In this document: in pieces, positions 53,117 to 61,967 of the stretch
Numbering within the stretch: the stretch's first letter is position 1
How the letters are laid out: each line of letters begins with the position of its first letter
Assembly: GCF_001518015.1 (NCBI RefSeq)
Contig: NZ_LPUY01000095.1
Location: 1 to 64,000, forward strand
Reading direction: 5' to 3'
Length of the DNA: 64,000 bases
Source: Tritonibacter horizontis
GTDB taxonomy: Bacteria > Pseudomonadota > Alphaproteobacteria > Rhodobacterales > Rhodobacteraceae
Made by a program: the position numbers and the translations under genes
Notes under the pieces: model-generated
What the model was told of the DNA's origin: nothing
Databases searched by the model: none
The model's input: only the letters and a program-made list of their open reading frames with translations

Positions 53117-54103
53117 ATGACATCTTTTGCACTGGGCCGTCGCGCCCTGATGGCTGCGGCTGCGGCCGCACTGACCCTCGGCACGCCGGTTCTGGCGGAC
53201 GATCATCAGGTTCTTGAAAAGGTCCACTTCCTGATCCCCGGCGGCGCCGGTGGCGGCTGGGACGGCACTGCACGCGGCACCGGCGAGGCGCTGAGCAAGG
53301 CCGGTCTGGTCGGCAGCGCCTCTTATGAAAACATGTCCGGCGGTGGCGGCGGCAAGGCGATTGGCTATCTGATCGAGAATGCCGACAGCCTTGAAGACAC
53401 GCTGATGGTCAATTCGACCCCCATCGTGATCCGCTCGCTGACCGGGGTTTTCCCGCAGAGTTTCCGGGACCTGACATTGGTGGCCGGGACAATCGGCGAC
53501 TATGCGGCGCTGGTGGTGTCCAAGGACAGCCCGATCAACACGATGGAAGAGTTCCTCGCGGCCTATCGCGAAGACCCCCGTGGCACCGCAGTTGGCGGTG
53601 GATCGGTGCCAGGCGGCATGGATCACCTGGTTGCCGCGATGGTGATGCAGTCGGCGGGCGAAGACCCGACAGCGCTGAAATACATCCCCTATGACGCGGG
53701 CGGCAAGGCCATGGCGGCGTTGCTCTCGGGCGAGATCAAGGCGCTCTCCACCGGGTTTTCCGAAGCCATCGCGCTGGCCGATGCGGGCGAAGTCAAGATC
53801 CTCGGCGTCACTGCGGACGAGCGCGTTCCGGCCTATGACACCGCCCCGACCATGGCGGAGCAGGGTCTGGACACGACCTTTGTCAACTGGCGCGGGTTCT
53901 TCGCGGCACCGGGCCTGAGCGAGGAAAAACTGACCGCCTATCAGGACGCGATTGCCAAGATGTACGACACCCCGGAATGGGAAGAGGTGCGTGCGCGCAA
54001 CGGTTGGGTCAACATCCATAACTCTGGCGAGGATTTCCGCGCCTTTCTGGAAAAACAGGAAGAGGCCATCGGCAGCCTGATGAAGCAGCTTGGCTTCCTC
54101 TGA
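53117..54103 (+). CDS. tctC: Tripartite tricarboxylate transporter binding protein (TctC)
   Basis: A 328-residue exported protein with a twin-arginine-like N-terminus (GRRALMAAAAAALTLGTPVLA, only RR is clear) and the TctC/Bug fold: LIPGGAGGGWDGTARGTGEAL, GGGSVPGGMDHL, YIPYDAGGKAMAALLSGEI. In this family the glycine-rich first loop holds the ligand carboxylate. The ATG follows GGGAGGAACATT. It is the first gene of tctCBA. Confidence 0.92.
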   Translation: MTSFALGRRALMAAAAAALTLGTPVLADDHQVLEKVHFLIPGGAGGGWDGTARGTGEALSKAGLVGSASYENMSGGGGGKAIGYLIENADSLEDTLMVNSTPIVIRSLTGVFPQSFRDLTLVAGTIGDYAALVVSKDSPINTMEEFLAAYREDPRGTAVGGGSVPGGMDHLVAAMVMQSAGEDPTALKYIPYDAGGKAMAALLSGEIKALSTGFSEAIALADAGEVKILGVTADERVPAYDTAPTMAEQGLDTTFVNWRGFFAAPGLSEEKLTAYQDAIAKMYDTPEWEEVRARNGWVNIHNSGEDFRAFLEKQEEAIGSLMKQLGFL

Positions 54104-54125
54104 GGTCTGACGACCGTTTCCGAGC

Positions 54126-54156
54126 GGGTCCGGTGCCATAGATTGGGACCGGACCC
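54126..54156 (+). other. Intercistronic hairpin between tctC and tctB
   Basis: Perfect 9-bp stem GGGTCCGGT / ACCGGACCC with a 13-nt loop, followed by CTCTTTC. It is probably a partial terminator or mRNA stabiliser making TctC more abundant than TctBA. Confidence 0.6.
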
Positions 54157-54192
54157 CTCTTTCACTGTCCCCATTTCAAACAGGAGGCGATC

Positions 54193-54678
54193 ATGGCACT
54201 TGACCGCTGGATCGCGCTGATCATCCTCGGGATCGCGCTGGCCTATGGCTATGCGGCGTATTTCACGATGGATCAGCTCTTGCCGCCGTTCATGCAGCGC
54301 AACCCAATCTGGCCGAGCACCTTTCCCAAGGTTCTGTCCGTTCTGGCAATTCTGACATCGCTGGTCATTGTTCTGGGACTGGAAAAGCCGAGCGGCGATT
54401 CCCGTGCACCCGATATCGATTACCGCCGTCTTGGCGATTACAAGATCGGTCAGGCGGGTGTGTTGCTCGGGCTGATGGTCGCCTACGCACTGTTGCTGCG
54501 ACCGGCGGGGTTTTTGGTGTCCACCGCCGGGTTCCTGACCATCGGGGCGATGGTCCTGGGCGAGCGAAAGCTCTGGGTCCTGTTTCCTGTCGCTGCGCTT
54601 GCGACGGGTATTGTCTGGTATCTGGTCGAAGGGGTGCTGGGCATCTTCTTGCGGCCCCTGCCATTTTTCCTTGGATAA
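54193..54678 (+). CDS. tctB: Tripartite tricarboxylate transporter small subunit (TctB)
   Basis: A 161-residue protein with four hydrophobic segments (starting near residue 6, 49, 84 and 119), as expected for TctB. CAGGAGGCGATC precedes the start. It lies 12 nt before tctA and forms the membrane complex with it. Confidence 0.9.
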   Translation: MALDRWIALIILGIALAYGYAAYFTMDQLLPPFMQRNPIWPSTFPKVLSVLAILTSLVIVLGLEKPSGDSRAPDIDYRRLGDYKIGQAGVLLGLMVAYALLLRPAGFLVSTAGFLTIGAMVLGERKLWVLFPVAALATGIVWYLVEGVLGIFLRPLPFFLG

Positions 54679-54690
54679 GCGGAGCCTACG

Positions 54691-56211
54691 ATGCTTGACG
54701 GTTTGATGATCGGCCTGTCCACGGCCTTTTCGATTACGAATATCCTGATGGTGATTGGCGGCTGCCTGATCGGCACCTTCATCGGCATGCTGCCGGGGCT
54801 GGGGCCGATGTCGATCATCGCCATCATGATCCCGGTTGCCATCACGCTGGGCGATCCCTCTGCCGCGCTGATCCTGCTGGCCGGGGTCTATTACGGCGCG
54901 ATCTTCGGCGGGTCGACCTCGTCGATCCTGCTGAATGCGCCGGGGGTGGCCGGGACGGTGGCCACCAGTTTCGACGGCTATCCGATGGCGCGTGCGGGCA
55001 AGGCCGGCAAGGCGCTGACCATTGCCGCGATCTCGTCCTTCATGGGGGGCACCATCGGGGCGGTGCTGTTGATGGTCTTTGCGCCGATGCTGTCGAAGGT
55101 GGCGCTGCTGTTCCATTCGGCCGAATATTTCGCACTGATGGTGGTGGGCCTGTCGGCCATTGCCGCCTTTGCGGGGACCGGCAATGTGGCCAAGGCGCTG
55201 ATGATGACCCTGCTGGGCCTGATGATGGCCACGGTGGGCGAGGGCGCGCTGTTCAACATGCCGCGGTTCACCATGGGGATGATGGATCTGCAATCTGGGT
55301 TCAGCTTCATCACTCTGGCGATGGCGATGTTTGCCCTGCCAGAAGCGATCTTTCTGGTAATGAACCCGGCCCGGTCGGCGCAGGCGGGCGAGGACGGCGG
55401 CAAGATCACCGGTCTTCGGATCACCCGCGCAGAGGCCCGCCAGATCGCGCCCGTGATCGGACGGCAGTCCATTCAGGGCTTTTTCATCGGGGTGCTGCCG
55501 GGCGCGGGGGCGACCATCGCCTCCTTCCTTGGATATGCGGTGGAGCGCAATATCGCCACGCAGGAGGAGCAAAAAGAGTTCGGCAAAGGCTCTATCAAGG
55601 GGCTGGCCGCGCCCGAGACGGCCAATAACGCCGCCTGCACCGGGTCGTTTGTGCCGCTGCTGACGTTGGGCATTCCGGGGTCCGGGACCACGGCGATCCT
55701 GCTGGGCGCGCTGATCGCGCTCAATGTGACGCCGGGGCCGCGTCTGATGGTCGACAATCCGGATATCTTCTGGGCGGTGATCATTTCGATGTATATCGGC
55801 AACCTGGTGCTGCTGGTGCTGAACCTGCCGCTGATCCCCTATATCGCCAAGGTTCTGACGATCCCGCGCACCTATCTGATCCCGTTCATCCTGTTCTTTA
55901 CCCTGATGGGGTCCTACATCGGCCAGAACAACGCCACCGAGCTGCTGATCCTTGTGGGTTTCGGTGTTTGCGCCACGGTGCTGCGGTTTGCCGACTACCC
56001 GCTGGCGCCCTTGCTGATCGGGTTCATTCTGGGGCGCATGCTGGAGGACAACTTCTCCCGTTCGATGCAGATCTATGATGGCGCGGCCTTCATTCTGGAT
56101 CGTCCGATGACCCTGGGGCTGCTTTTGCTGGCGCTTTTGCTGGTCATCGTGCCAAGCTATCGTGCCCGCCGCGCCCGGGCGCGGGCCGCCGGTGTGGCCG
56201 ACGGCGATTGA
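54691..56211 (+). CDS. tctA: Tripartite tricarboxylate transporter large subunit (TctA)
   Basis: A 506-residue membrane protein, about 11-12 hydrophobic segments, with the family motifs GMLPGLGPMSIIAIMIPV and GVLPGAGATIASFLGYAVE (two similar GxLPGxG loops from internal duplication) and FVPLLTLGIPGSGTTAILLGAL. It imports tricarboxylates or similar acids using an ion gradient. Confidence 0.94.
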   Translation: MLDGLMIGLSTAFSITNILMVIGGCLIGTFIGMLPGLGPMSIIAIMIPVAITLGDPSAALILLAGVYYGAIFGGSTSSILLNAPGVAGTVATSFDGYPMARAGKAGKALTIAAISSFMGGTIGAVLLMVFAPMLSKVALLFHSAEYFALMVVGLSAIAAFAGTGNVAKALMMTLLGLMMATVGEGALFNMPRFTMGMMDLQSGFSFITLAMAMFALPEAIFLVMNPARSAQAGEDGGKITGLRITRAEARQIAPVIGRQSIQGFFIGVLPGAGATIASFLGYAVERNIATQEEQKEFGKGSIKGLAAPETANNAACTGSFVPLLTLGIPGSGTTAILLGALIALNVTPGPRLMVDNPDIFWAVIISMYIGNLVLLVLNLPLIPYIAKVLTIPRTYLIPFILFFTLMGSYIGQNNATELLILVGFGVCATVLRFADYPLAPLLIGFILGRMLEDNFSRSMQIYDGAAFILDRPMTLGLLLLALLLVIVPSYRARRARARAAGVADGD

Positions 56212-56311
56212 GCGATTGCGTGGGCAGGCGGCGCTTTGCCCACGCAACACAACAGGAACAACCGGGCGTGCGGCCACACAGAGCCAGACGCGCCAAACAG
56301 CAGATGGGTTC

Positions 56312-57340
56312 ATGACGGCACGTGAAGGTCTAGGTCTGGTCGCAGCATTTGCAGTGGCGTTGCTGGGAACGGTGATATTTGACGCGATCGGATTTCCATC
56401 GGCGCCCTTGACCGGTTCTGCGGCGGCGGTGTCGCTGGCGGCGGTGGCCGGGGTGCCAGTGCATGTCCCGGTCTGGCTGCGGACCACTGCATTTGTGCTG
56501 CTGGGCATCAATATCGGCAGCAGCGTCACCTATGAGATGCTGCAAACGGCGCTGACCTGGCCCGTCACCATCGCGATCCTGTCGCTGTCACTGTTTGTAT
56601 CGCTGAAGGTCTCGGCGAGTGGGTTGCGGCGCTGGATGGGTTTCAGCGGCCGGGATGCGGTGCTGGCGGCGGCACCGGGGCATCTGAGCTATGTCCTCGC
56701 CCTGTCGCTCAGCGCGCGCGGGGAGACGGCGCGCGTCGCGGTGGTGCAGAGCATTCGCGTGTTGTTTCTGACCCTCTGTGTGCCGGTGCTGGTGGCCAAG
56801 GTCTTTGGCGCGAGCGGCCTCGTGCTGTTGGCCGAGGCACCGCTGCCGCTGTGGCAGCTCTTTGTCCTGATCGGCGTGACGCTGGCCGTGGGCCTGGTGT
56901 TCACTCGGCTGAAGGTTCCGGCGGCCTATCTGCTGGCGGGGATCCTGTGCAGCGGCACCGGGCATGTTTTCGACCTGACACCGGGGCCGCCACCTGAATC
57001 CGCGACGTTTGTGGCGTTTCTGGTGATGGGCATCCTGATCGGATCACGGTTCGTGGGCCAAAGCCTGGCTGGGCTGCGGCTTGACCTGCTGGCCGGGCTC
57101 TGGGTCACGGGCACCAATGTGGTGATCACCCTGCTGGCCATCATACTGAGCATGAGCCTTCTGGGGCTGCCCCCGGCCTTGCTGATCGTGGCCTTTGCCC
57201 CCGGCGGTGTGGAGGCGATGGCGGCGATTGCGGTGACGCTCGGACTTGATCCGGCCTTTGTCGCGGCCCATCACGTCATGCGCTTGCTGATCCTGACGCT
57301 GCTGATCCCGCTGCTATTGCGCCGCAGCGGTGGCGCCTGA
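56312..57340 (+). CDS. AbrB-family (duplicated domain) membrane transporter
   Basis: A 342-residue membrane protein with about ten hydrophobic segments in two similar halves; PGHLSYVLALSLS and FAPGGVEAMAAIAVTLGLDP occupy equivalent positions and are typical of the AbrB membrane family (annotated ammonia-monooxygenase-like in some databases). It lies 100 nt after tctA and may share its transcript; such genes often follow Tct operons. Function is unproven; efflux of an organic acid is a guess. Confidence 0.85.
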   Translation: MTAREGLGLVAAFAVALLGTVIFDAIGFPSAPLTGSAAAVSLAAVAGVPVHVPVWLRTTAFVLLGINIGSSVTYEMLQTALTWPVTIAILSLSLFVSLKVSASGLRRWMGFSGRDAVLAAAPGHLSYVLALSLSARGETARVAVVQSIRVLFLTLCVPVLVAKVFGASGLVLLAEAPLPLWQLFVLIGVTLAVGLVFTRLKVPAAYLLAGILCSGTGHVFDLTPGPPPESATFVAFLVMGILIGSRFVGQSLAGLRLDLLAGLWVTGTNVVITLLAIILSMSLLGLPPALLIVAFAPGGVEAMAAIAVTLGLDPAFVAAHHVMRLLILTLLIPLLLRRSGGA

Positions 57341-57367
57341 CCGCCGCCCCCGGCAGTCCTGACCATG

Positions 57368-57400
57368 AAAAACGCCCCGATGCAGCATGGCACCGGGGCG
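57368..57400 (-). terminator. Rho-independent terminator of the small lipoprotein gene
   Basis: On the minus strand: CGCCCCG, 14-nt loop, CGGGGCG, then TTTTT. It lies 46 nt after the lipoprotein stop and between convergent genes. Confidence 0.82.
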
Positions 57401-57446
57401 GATGTCGGACCTCAGTTCGGATGGGGCGGCAGACCGGAAGGGTCGC

Positions 57447-57593
57447 TCAGAGCCCGGCCTGGGCCTCTTGGGATTCCTGTTCAATATCCGAGCCGAGGTT
57501 CGACACGTCGCGGCCGAAGCCCTCGGTGGTTTCACAGGCGGTCAGCCCAAAAAGGCCAACAAGAACGGTGAGTGCAAGACAGAACAGACGCAT
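57447..57593 (-). CDS. Entericidin-like small lipoprotein
   Basis: A 48-residue protein. MRLFCLALTVLVGLFGLTAC is a lipoprotein signal with lipobox LTAC (Cys20), followed by ETTEGFGRDVSNLGSDIEQE, the pattern of the entericidin A/B family. GGAGACCTCA supports the start. It lies 11 nt after the secreted protein gene and so under the EcfG promoter at 58145-58169. Entericidins are stress-linked membrane lipoproteins; toxin/antidote activity is described in enterics but uncertain here. Confidence 0.85.
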   Translation of the reverse strand: MRLFCLALTVLVGLFGLTACETTEGFGRDVSNLGSDIEQESQEAQAGL

Positions 57594-57604
57594 TGAGGTC
57601 TCCT

Positions 57605-58093
57605 TTATTTCAGTTTTTCAGCAACATGGATGGCAAAGGCATCGACCATCGCGGTGTAGAAAACCTCGCTTCCGACATGCAGATCGGTCACGTCGGTGCC
57701 TTCGGGGTAGTAGACATTGGCCTGCTGGGCGGTGACGGTCAGCGTATAGCGTTGGTCATCCTTGCTGCCGGGCAGATCAACGGAAACATCGCCTTCGAGC
57801 ACGGAATCGGCGATGCCCATCTGGGCTTCGAAGCCGGACGCCAGTGCAACGGTGTCGATCTCCACGTCGATCTCGGCGGCGCCTTCGGTGTCGTCATCGG
57901 CAAGCTGGTTCACCAATTCGGCCGCCAACGCGGTTTCGAGATCGCTTTCCAATGTGCTCCAGACGGCGACGGCCTGGCTGTTCTGCAGGGCGCTTACGTC
58001 GGCCTTGACCTCAATGTCCTGAACCAATGTTGCCGCGCCTGCCGCGGTGGCCAGAGACGCGACGAGCGCGGTGGTACGGATCAAATGTGTCAT
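57605..58093 (-). CDS. Secreted protein of unknown function under EcfG control
   Basis: A 162-residue protein with a signal peptide (MTHLIRTTALVASLATAAGA) and an acidic mature part including DIEVKADVSALQNSQAVAVW, LADDDTEGAAEIDVEIDTVAL and a terminal DAFAIHVAEKL. I do not recognise the family. The start is fixed by AAGGAGCCGAAGA, 12 residues of a longer in-frame ORF being discarded many times over. With the lipoprotein downstream it forms a two-gene stress operon driven by a clear EcfG-type promoter 52 bp upstream. Confidence 0.78.
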   Translation of the reverse strand: MTHLIRTTALVASLATAAGAATLVQDIEVKADVSALQNSQAVAVWSTLESDLETALAAELVNQLADDDTEGAAEIDVEIDTVALASGFEAQMGIADSVLEGDVSVDLPGSKDDQRYTLTVTAQQANVYYPEGTDVTDLHVGSEVFYTAMVDAFAIHVAEKLK

Positions 58094-58144
58094 TCTTCGG
58101 CTCCTTGTTGTTCTTACCGAAATCCATTTGGGATCTGGCAGGAC

Positions 58145-58169
58145 AACGCAGCGCTGTGCGAAATGTTCC
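58145..58169 (-). promoter_or_regulatory. EcfG-type promoter for the secreted protein/lipoprotein operon
   Basis: Minus strand GGAAC (58165-58169), 16 bp, CGTT (58145-58148): the alphaproteobacterial general-stress sigma consensus. About 52 bp upstream of the start codon. Confidence 0.78.
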
Positions 58170-58292
58170 CGAAAATAGCAAGATCGGCAAAAAACGGGTG
58201 CCCCAATCGTCGCCGCAACCGCCGGCCCTTTGTGGGGGCCGGTAGGGGGCTGGCGGGCATCGGCGGATCGCGTCCCGGCGCGGGGGCGAAAG

Positions 58293-58317
58293 GGAACAAT
58301 CCAAGCTGACATACGTT
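58293..58317 (+). promoter_or_regulatory. EcfG-type promoter for exoD
   Basis: GGAAC (58293-58297), 16 bp, CGTT (58314-58317), 38 bp before the exoD ATG. Same spacing as the other four EcfG sites in the locus. Confidence 0.78.
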
Positions 58318-58355
58318 CTGCTAGCACCCTGTTCCCTTCCAAGAAATCGGACCCC

Positions 58356-58943
58356 ATGAAACATTCATCCCATCCTGTTGAGGACGTTCTGGATCAGACC
58401 GAGCAGTTGCTCGCGGAAAACAAGGACTATCTTCGTGTCTCTGACCTGACGGACGAATTGGGCGTCAAATCAATTGCGGCGGTGCTGGTCGTGCCGGCCC
58501 TGGCCGTGGTGTCGCCGCTGAGTGGGGTGCCGCTGTTTTCCTCTGCCTGCGGGATCATGATCGCGCTGGTTTCAGGCCAGATGCTGATGGGGCGCGACCA
58601 CCTTTGGCTGCCCGGATTTCTGTCTCGCCGCGCCGTATCGGCCGAGCTTACCCATCGGGCGACCCGCGGATTGCGTCGTTTGGCCTGCTGGATGGACCGG
58701 AGGTTCAAGAAACGGCTTCGCGCCTTGCTGACGCCGCCGTTTCTGCGGGTCATCCAGGCGGTGTGCATGCTGTGCGGTCTGATGATGCCCTTTCTGGAGC
58801 TGCTGCCGTTCACCTCCTCGATCCTCGGCGGGATTGTCAGCCTGCTGGCGGTTTCCATGTTGACCGGCGACGGGTTGATCGCGCTGGTGACGGTGGTCTG
58901 TCTGACGCTGGGCGTCGGCGGACTGGCGGTCCAGTTCCTGTAA
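58356..58943 (+). CDS. exoD: ExoD family membrane protein
   Basis: A 195-residue protein matching ExoD: LTDELGVKSIAAVLVVPALAVVSPLSGVPLFSSACGIMIAL and a C-terminal run of hydrophobic segments (LLPFTSSILGGIVSLLAVSML, LIALVTVVCLTLGVGGLAVQF). ExoD was named for an effect on exopolysaccharide and alkali tolerance in rhizobia; biochemical role unknown. The start lies 38 bp behind an EcfG promoter, so it is a predicted stress-regulon member. Confidence 0.88.
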   Translation: MKHSSHPVEDVLDQTEQLLAENKDYLRVSDLTDELGVKSIAAVLVVPALAVVSPLSGVPLFSSACGIMIALVSGQMLMGRDHLWLPGFLSRRAVSAELTHRATRGLRRLACWMDRRFKKRLRALLTPPFLRVIQAVCMLCGLMMPFLELLPFTSSILGGIVSLLAVSMLTGDGLIALVTVVCLTLGVGGLAVQFL

Positions 58944-59051
58944 GCTTCCATCGCAAATGAAGGCCGCCCCCACATCGGGGCGCGGGGCTGTGTCGATCCT
59001 GATACGGGGCACAGTCGGCGCGTCCCAGCGCGAGATTTGTGGCGCGCAAAA

Positions 59052-59084
59052 AGGCCGACCCCCGAAGGGACCGGCCTGATTTTT
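59052..59084. terminator. Bidirectional terminator between exoD and the PRC-barrel gene
   Basis: AGGCCG (59052-59057) pairs with CGGCCT (59072-59077), extended by CCC/GGG past a 2-nt mismatch. Five As before it give a T-run on the minus strand and TTTTT at 59080-59084 serves the plus strand. Confidence 0.78.
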
Positions 59085-59105
59085 CGGTGCTTGGGGTCGG
59101 CTGGA

Positions 59106-59969
59106 TCAGAGGTCTTTATACTCTGGCAGCGCTTCCATCTGCGATTTGGTCATCATCGTATAGACGCGGAGGCTGCCGTCGTGATCCTCGATGGTCAGAT
59201 CGCCCAGACCCAGTTTGACGGGTTTGGCGCCAAGACCAAGGAAGCCGCCCACATCAACGATGACTGCATCCACGTCGCCTTTGCCATCCATCACGATGTC
59301 GGACACTTTGCCGATCATCTCGTCATTGGCGTCAAACGCATTGGCGCCGGTCAGTTCATCAGCGGTGAGTTTCCCCGCGGCCAAGTCGGCAGAGGCGGAG
59401 TGCTCCGGTGTCAGAACGCCGGCAATCTTGTCGACGGCCTGATCGGTCGCGGCTTCCAGCTCTGTTGCCAGGGAGGTTTCAGTGTCCGTCTCTGCGGCGA
59501 TGTCTGTCTTGACCTCTGTGTTGACCTCTGCCTCGACATTGCTGGACATCTCGTAGGCAGGCGCGGTCTCAAGCGCTGCTTCCGGTGCGTTCAGGACGAG
59601 GAAGTAGCCATCTGCGCCGGCTTCGGCATTGCCATCCTTGATGAATTTCAACGCGTCCATATCGACCGCAATCTGGTTCTCGCCAATTCCGAGGAACCCG
59701 CCGATATCGACAAGCACGGCTTCGGCGGTGCCGTCGCGGCTGAGGATGACGTCGTTCACTTCCCCAATGTCGCTCCAGCCATCCTGAACGCCATCCATGA
59801 CGTCTTTGAGGCTGTCGCTCTCGGTCTGGTAGATGCGTTTGCCGACGAAAGTCGAGGCGCGGAACTCTGCTGGGCCTGCTTCGCTGCGGAACATGCTGCC
59901 GGTATCTGCGGCGAGCACGGGCAGCCCCATGGCGATGGCAACAGACGTCGAAATCAAAAGCTTTTTCAT
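59106..59969 (-). CDS. Secreted protein with two PRC-barrel domains
   Basis: A 287-residue protein: signal peptide (MKKLLISTSVAIAMGLPVLA), PRC-barrel-like repeat 1 (about 42-110, VGKRIYQTESDSL, GEVNDVILSRDGTAEAVLVDIGGFLGIGENQIAV), a low-complexity Glu/Thr-rich linker (about 145-175) and repeat 2 (about 200-270, GANAFDANDEMIGKVSDIV, AVIVDVGGFLGLGAKPVKL). PRC barrels are adaptor folds; the role of periplasmic ones is unknown. An EcfG promoter lies 55 bp upstream. Confidence 0.85.
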   Translation of the reverse strand: MKKLLISTSVAIAMGLPVLAADTGSMFRSEAGPAEFRASTFVGKRIYQTESDSLKDVMDGVQDGWSDIGEVNDVILSRDGTAEAVLVDIGGFLGIGENQIAVDMDALKFIKDGNAEAGADGYFLVLNAPEAALETAPAYEMSSNVEAEVNTEVKTDIAAETDTETSLATELEAATDQAVDKIAGVLTPEHSASADLAAGKLTADELTGANAFDANDEMIGKVSDIVMDGKGDVDAVIVDVGGFLGLGAKPVKLGLGDLTIEDHDGSLRVYTMMTKSQMEALPEYKDL

Positions 59970-60023
59970 GACGTTAACTCCTCTTCATGTGCGCTCAAGT
60001 GCATGCTCAAGCTTCGGGGAGAC

Positions 60024-60048
60024 AACGCGTTCAGCGACGACAAGTTCC
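60024..60048 (-). promoter_or_regulatory. EcfG-type promoter for the PRC-barrel gene
   Basis: Minus strand GGAAC (60044-60048), 16 bp, CGTT (60024-60027), about 55 bp before the start codon at 59969. Confidence 0.78.
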
Positions 60049-60119
60049 AAACTCAGAGAATTATTTCCAACTTTGGGTCGACCCGTAGACCCCGCCTGAC
60101 GCCGCCGGGGGAGGCAGCG

Positions 60120-61967
60120 TCAGGAGGTGCCAACAATGTCGGTCAGGGGCTGATCTTCTGGTTCGAAGGCCACCACATCGAAGGTCAGGCTCAGGCGATA
60201 GCTCTCCTCGTCCTGGTCTATGGTGGGAGAGGTTTCCAGCTGTCTGCTGAAGCCGCGGATCAGCTGGCTGCCAAGCCCCGTGCCCTCATCCTCGGGTTCA
60301 TGACTGTCTGAGGTGGAGTTGGCGATTGTGAAGCGGACTTGCTCATTCTCAAGCGTCTCGAGCGAGACGGTGACCCAGCGTTTTCCGGCCGTATCCGTGC
60401 CCAGATACTTGAGCGCATTTGTCACCGCTTCGACCGCCAGCAGCGCCAGCGGCACCGCCTGATCGGGGTAGAGAACAACAGGATCCAACGACATCTTGAT
60501 GACGGGAACCGGCGCGGTGGTTGGCGCCAGGTCAATCATCGGCCGGATGACGTCTCGCAGCAGGTCGTTGGCCTGCACCCGGCCGAGATCAGACGCCTGG
60601 TAGAGCGTCTGATGGACCGTGGCCATGCTGGTGACCCGCCGATTGACGGTTTTCAGCGCCGCTGCGGTAACCCCATTGCGCGTGCGGCGGATCTGCATGC
60701 TGATGATAGAGGAAATGAGTTGCAGGTTGTTTTTGACCCGATGGTGCAATTCTTTCAGCAACACATCCTTGTCGTGCATGGCGTCAAACAGGGTTGCCTC
60801 GTCCCGGAGCAGCTTTTCCGACATATGCAGGAACTGATCTTCGATCACCTGCAGTTCAGACGGCATGAAGCGGCTGGCGGTGGGCGACGGCAGCGTTCGC
60901 GATTGTGCAAACTGGCGCATCTGCAGGCTGATCAGGCGCAGGAAACGCACCACCTGTCGATCCAGTGCAACATAGATCAGCACCAGGCTGACCAGCCACA
61001 TCAGGATCGGGAACAGGGCCGGCGTGAGCAGCAGCTGGCTGATAGCCCCGGTCCCGGCCGGGGCGTGCTTGCCCTCGGGGTCCCAGCTGCCAATCACGTA
61101 AAATCCGTTGGACAGCACCGGAACGATAGAGAAAAGCCGCTGTTGACCCGCGGCATTCTTGGTCTCGATGCGACGTGGGTTGAGCTGGGTCAGCTCCTTG
61201 ACGCTCAATTTGGCGGGCAGGCGCTCCAGCGCGGTGTTGCGGTCGCCGGAGGCACTGAGAATATCGCCTTCTGCACTGATCGTCACCAGGTCGATGGGGC
61301 GGTCGCCAAGCTTGACCTGAAAGTTCTGGTCGATCTTGTCGTGCGGGACATGGATGATCTGGTTGCCGATGAAGGTTTCGTTGCGATCAAAAACCGGTTC
61401 GGACACCACGAGAACCGCCGTGCCCGAAACGGGACCGTAGGAGTTGACCCGGACTTCACGTTTTGGCCGACGCATCCATTCGGGGAAATCCGGGTTCACC
61501 GAATAGTCGATCACCAGATCCGCCGAGGCGCAATCCATGACGCCATCAATAGGCAGGAAGCCCGCAAAGCTGTAGGCCTCTGAAACGGAATCCACAAATC
61601 GCGACATCAGCGATCGGCAGCTGGCAAGGTCGTCGGTCAGTTCCGGGACGGTCAGCGCCAGGGTTTCAGCGGCGGCAAAGGCCGATTTGATGATCTCGCG
61701 CTCTTCCTGTGCGAATTCTGCCGTCAGGGCCTGCAGGCTGAGGTTGTTCGACGCCAAAAGCTCGTTCTGCAAGCGAACGGTCTGTCCGACTGCAATAAGG
61801 CCAAGCGGGATCAGCGCCCCCGAGAGCAGCAGGGCAAGCCGCACCGACAGGTTGCGTGTCCAGCTGATCGGGCGTTCGGCTTCGCTGTCCAATGGGTCCA
61901 GCTCTGAGCTATCTTCTGACATGCGCCCCCGCATAATGGCCAGCGACGGAAAGTCCATTCGGTTCAC
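60120..61967 (-). CDS. Membrane sensor kinase of the HisKA_2/HWE type, PhyR-pathway candidate
   Basis: A 615-residue kinase: membrane helices about 42-64 and 316-338 around a periplasmic domain, then a HisKA_2 dimerisation/phosphotransfer motif LKELHHRVKNNLQLISSIIS (His409 region) and an ATPase domain (LLAVEAVTNALKYLG, GTGLGSQLIRGFSRQL). This kinase type phosphorylates PhyR in alphaproteobacteria. It is the third gene of the nepR-ecfG operon, overlapping ecfG by 4 nt (GTGA), so the GTG start is used here; Met4 or Met16 are alternatives. The signal sensed is not visible. Confidence 0.86.
   Translation of the reverse strand: MNRMDFPSLAIMRGRMSEDSSELDPLDSEAERPISWTRNLSVRLALLLSGALIPLGLIAVGQTVRLQNELLASNNLSLQALTAEFAQEEREIIKSAFAAAETLALTVPELTDDLASCRSLMSRFVDSVSEAYSFAGFLPIDGVMDCASADLVIDYSVNPDFPEWMRRPKREVRVNSYGPVSGTAVLVVSEPVFDRNETFIGNQIIHVPHDKIDQNFQVKLGDRPIDLVTISAEGDILSASGDRNTALERLPAKLSVKELTQLNPRRIETKNAAGQQRLFSIVPVLSNGFYVIGSWDPEGKHAPAGTGAISQLLLTPALFPILMWLVSLVLIYVALDRQVVRFLRLISLQMRQFAQSRTLPSPTASRFMPSELQVIEDQFLHMSEKLLRDEATLFDAMHDKDVLLKELHHRVKNNLQLISSIISMQIRRTRNGVTAAALKTVNRRVTSMATVHQTLYQASDLGRVQANDLLRDVIRPMIDLAPTTAPVPVIKMSLDPVVLYPDQAVPLALLAVEAVTNALKYLGTDTAGKRWVTVSLETLENEQVRFTIANSTSDSHEPEDEGTGLGSQLIRGFSRQLETSPTIDQDEESYRLSLTFDVVAFEPEDQPLTDIVGTS

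Noticed and set aside
53941-56529. 862-codon minus-strand open frame
   Set aside because: Antisense to tctC-tctB-tctA with composition typical of a reversed GC-rich membrane gene.
58957-59080. 40-codon plus-strand frame after exoD (MKAAPTSGRG...)
   Set aside because: No ribosome-binding site, and it runs through the bidirectional terminator.
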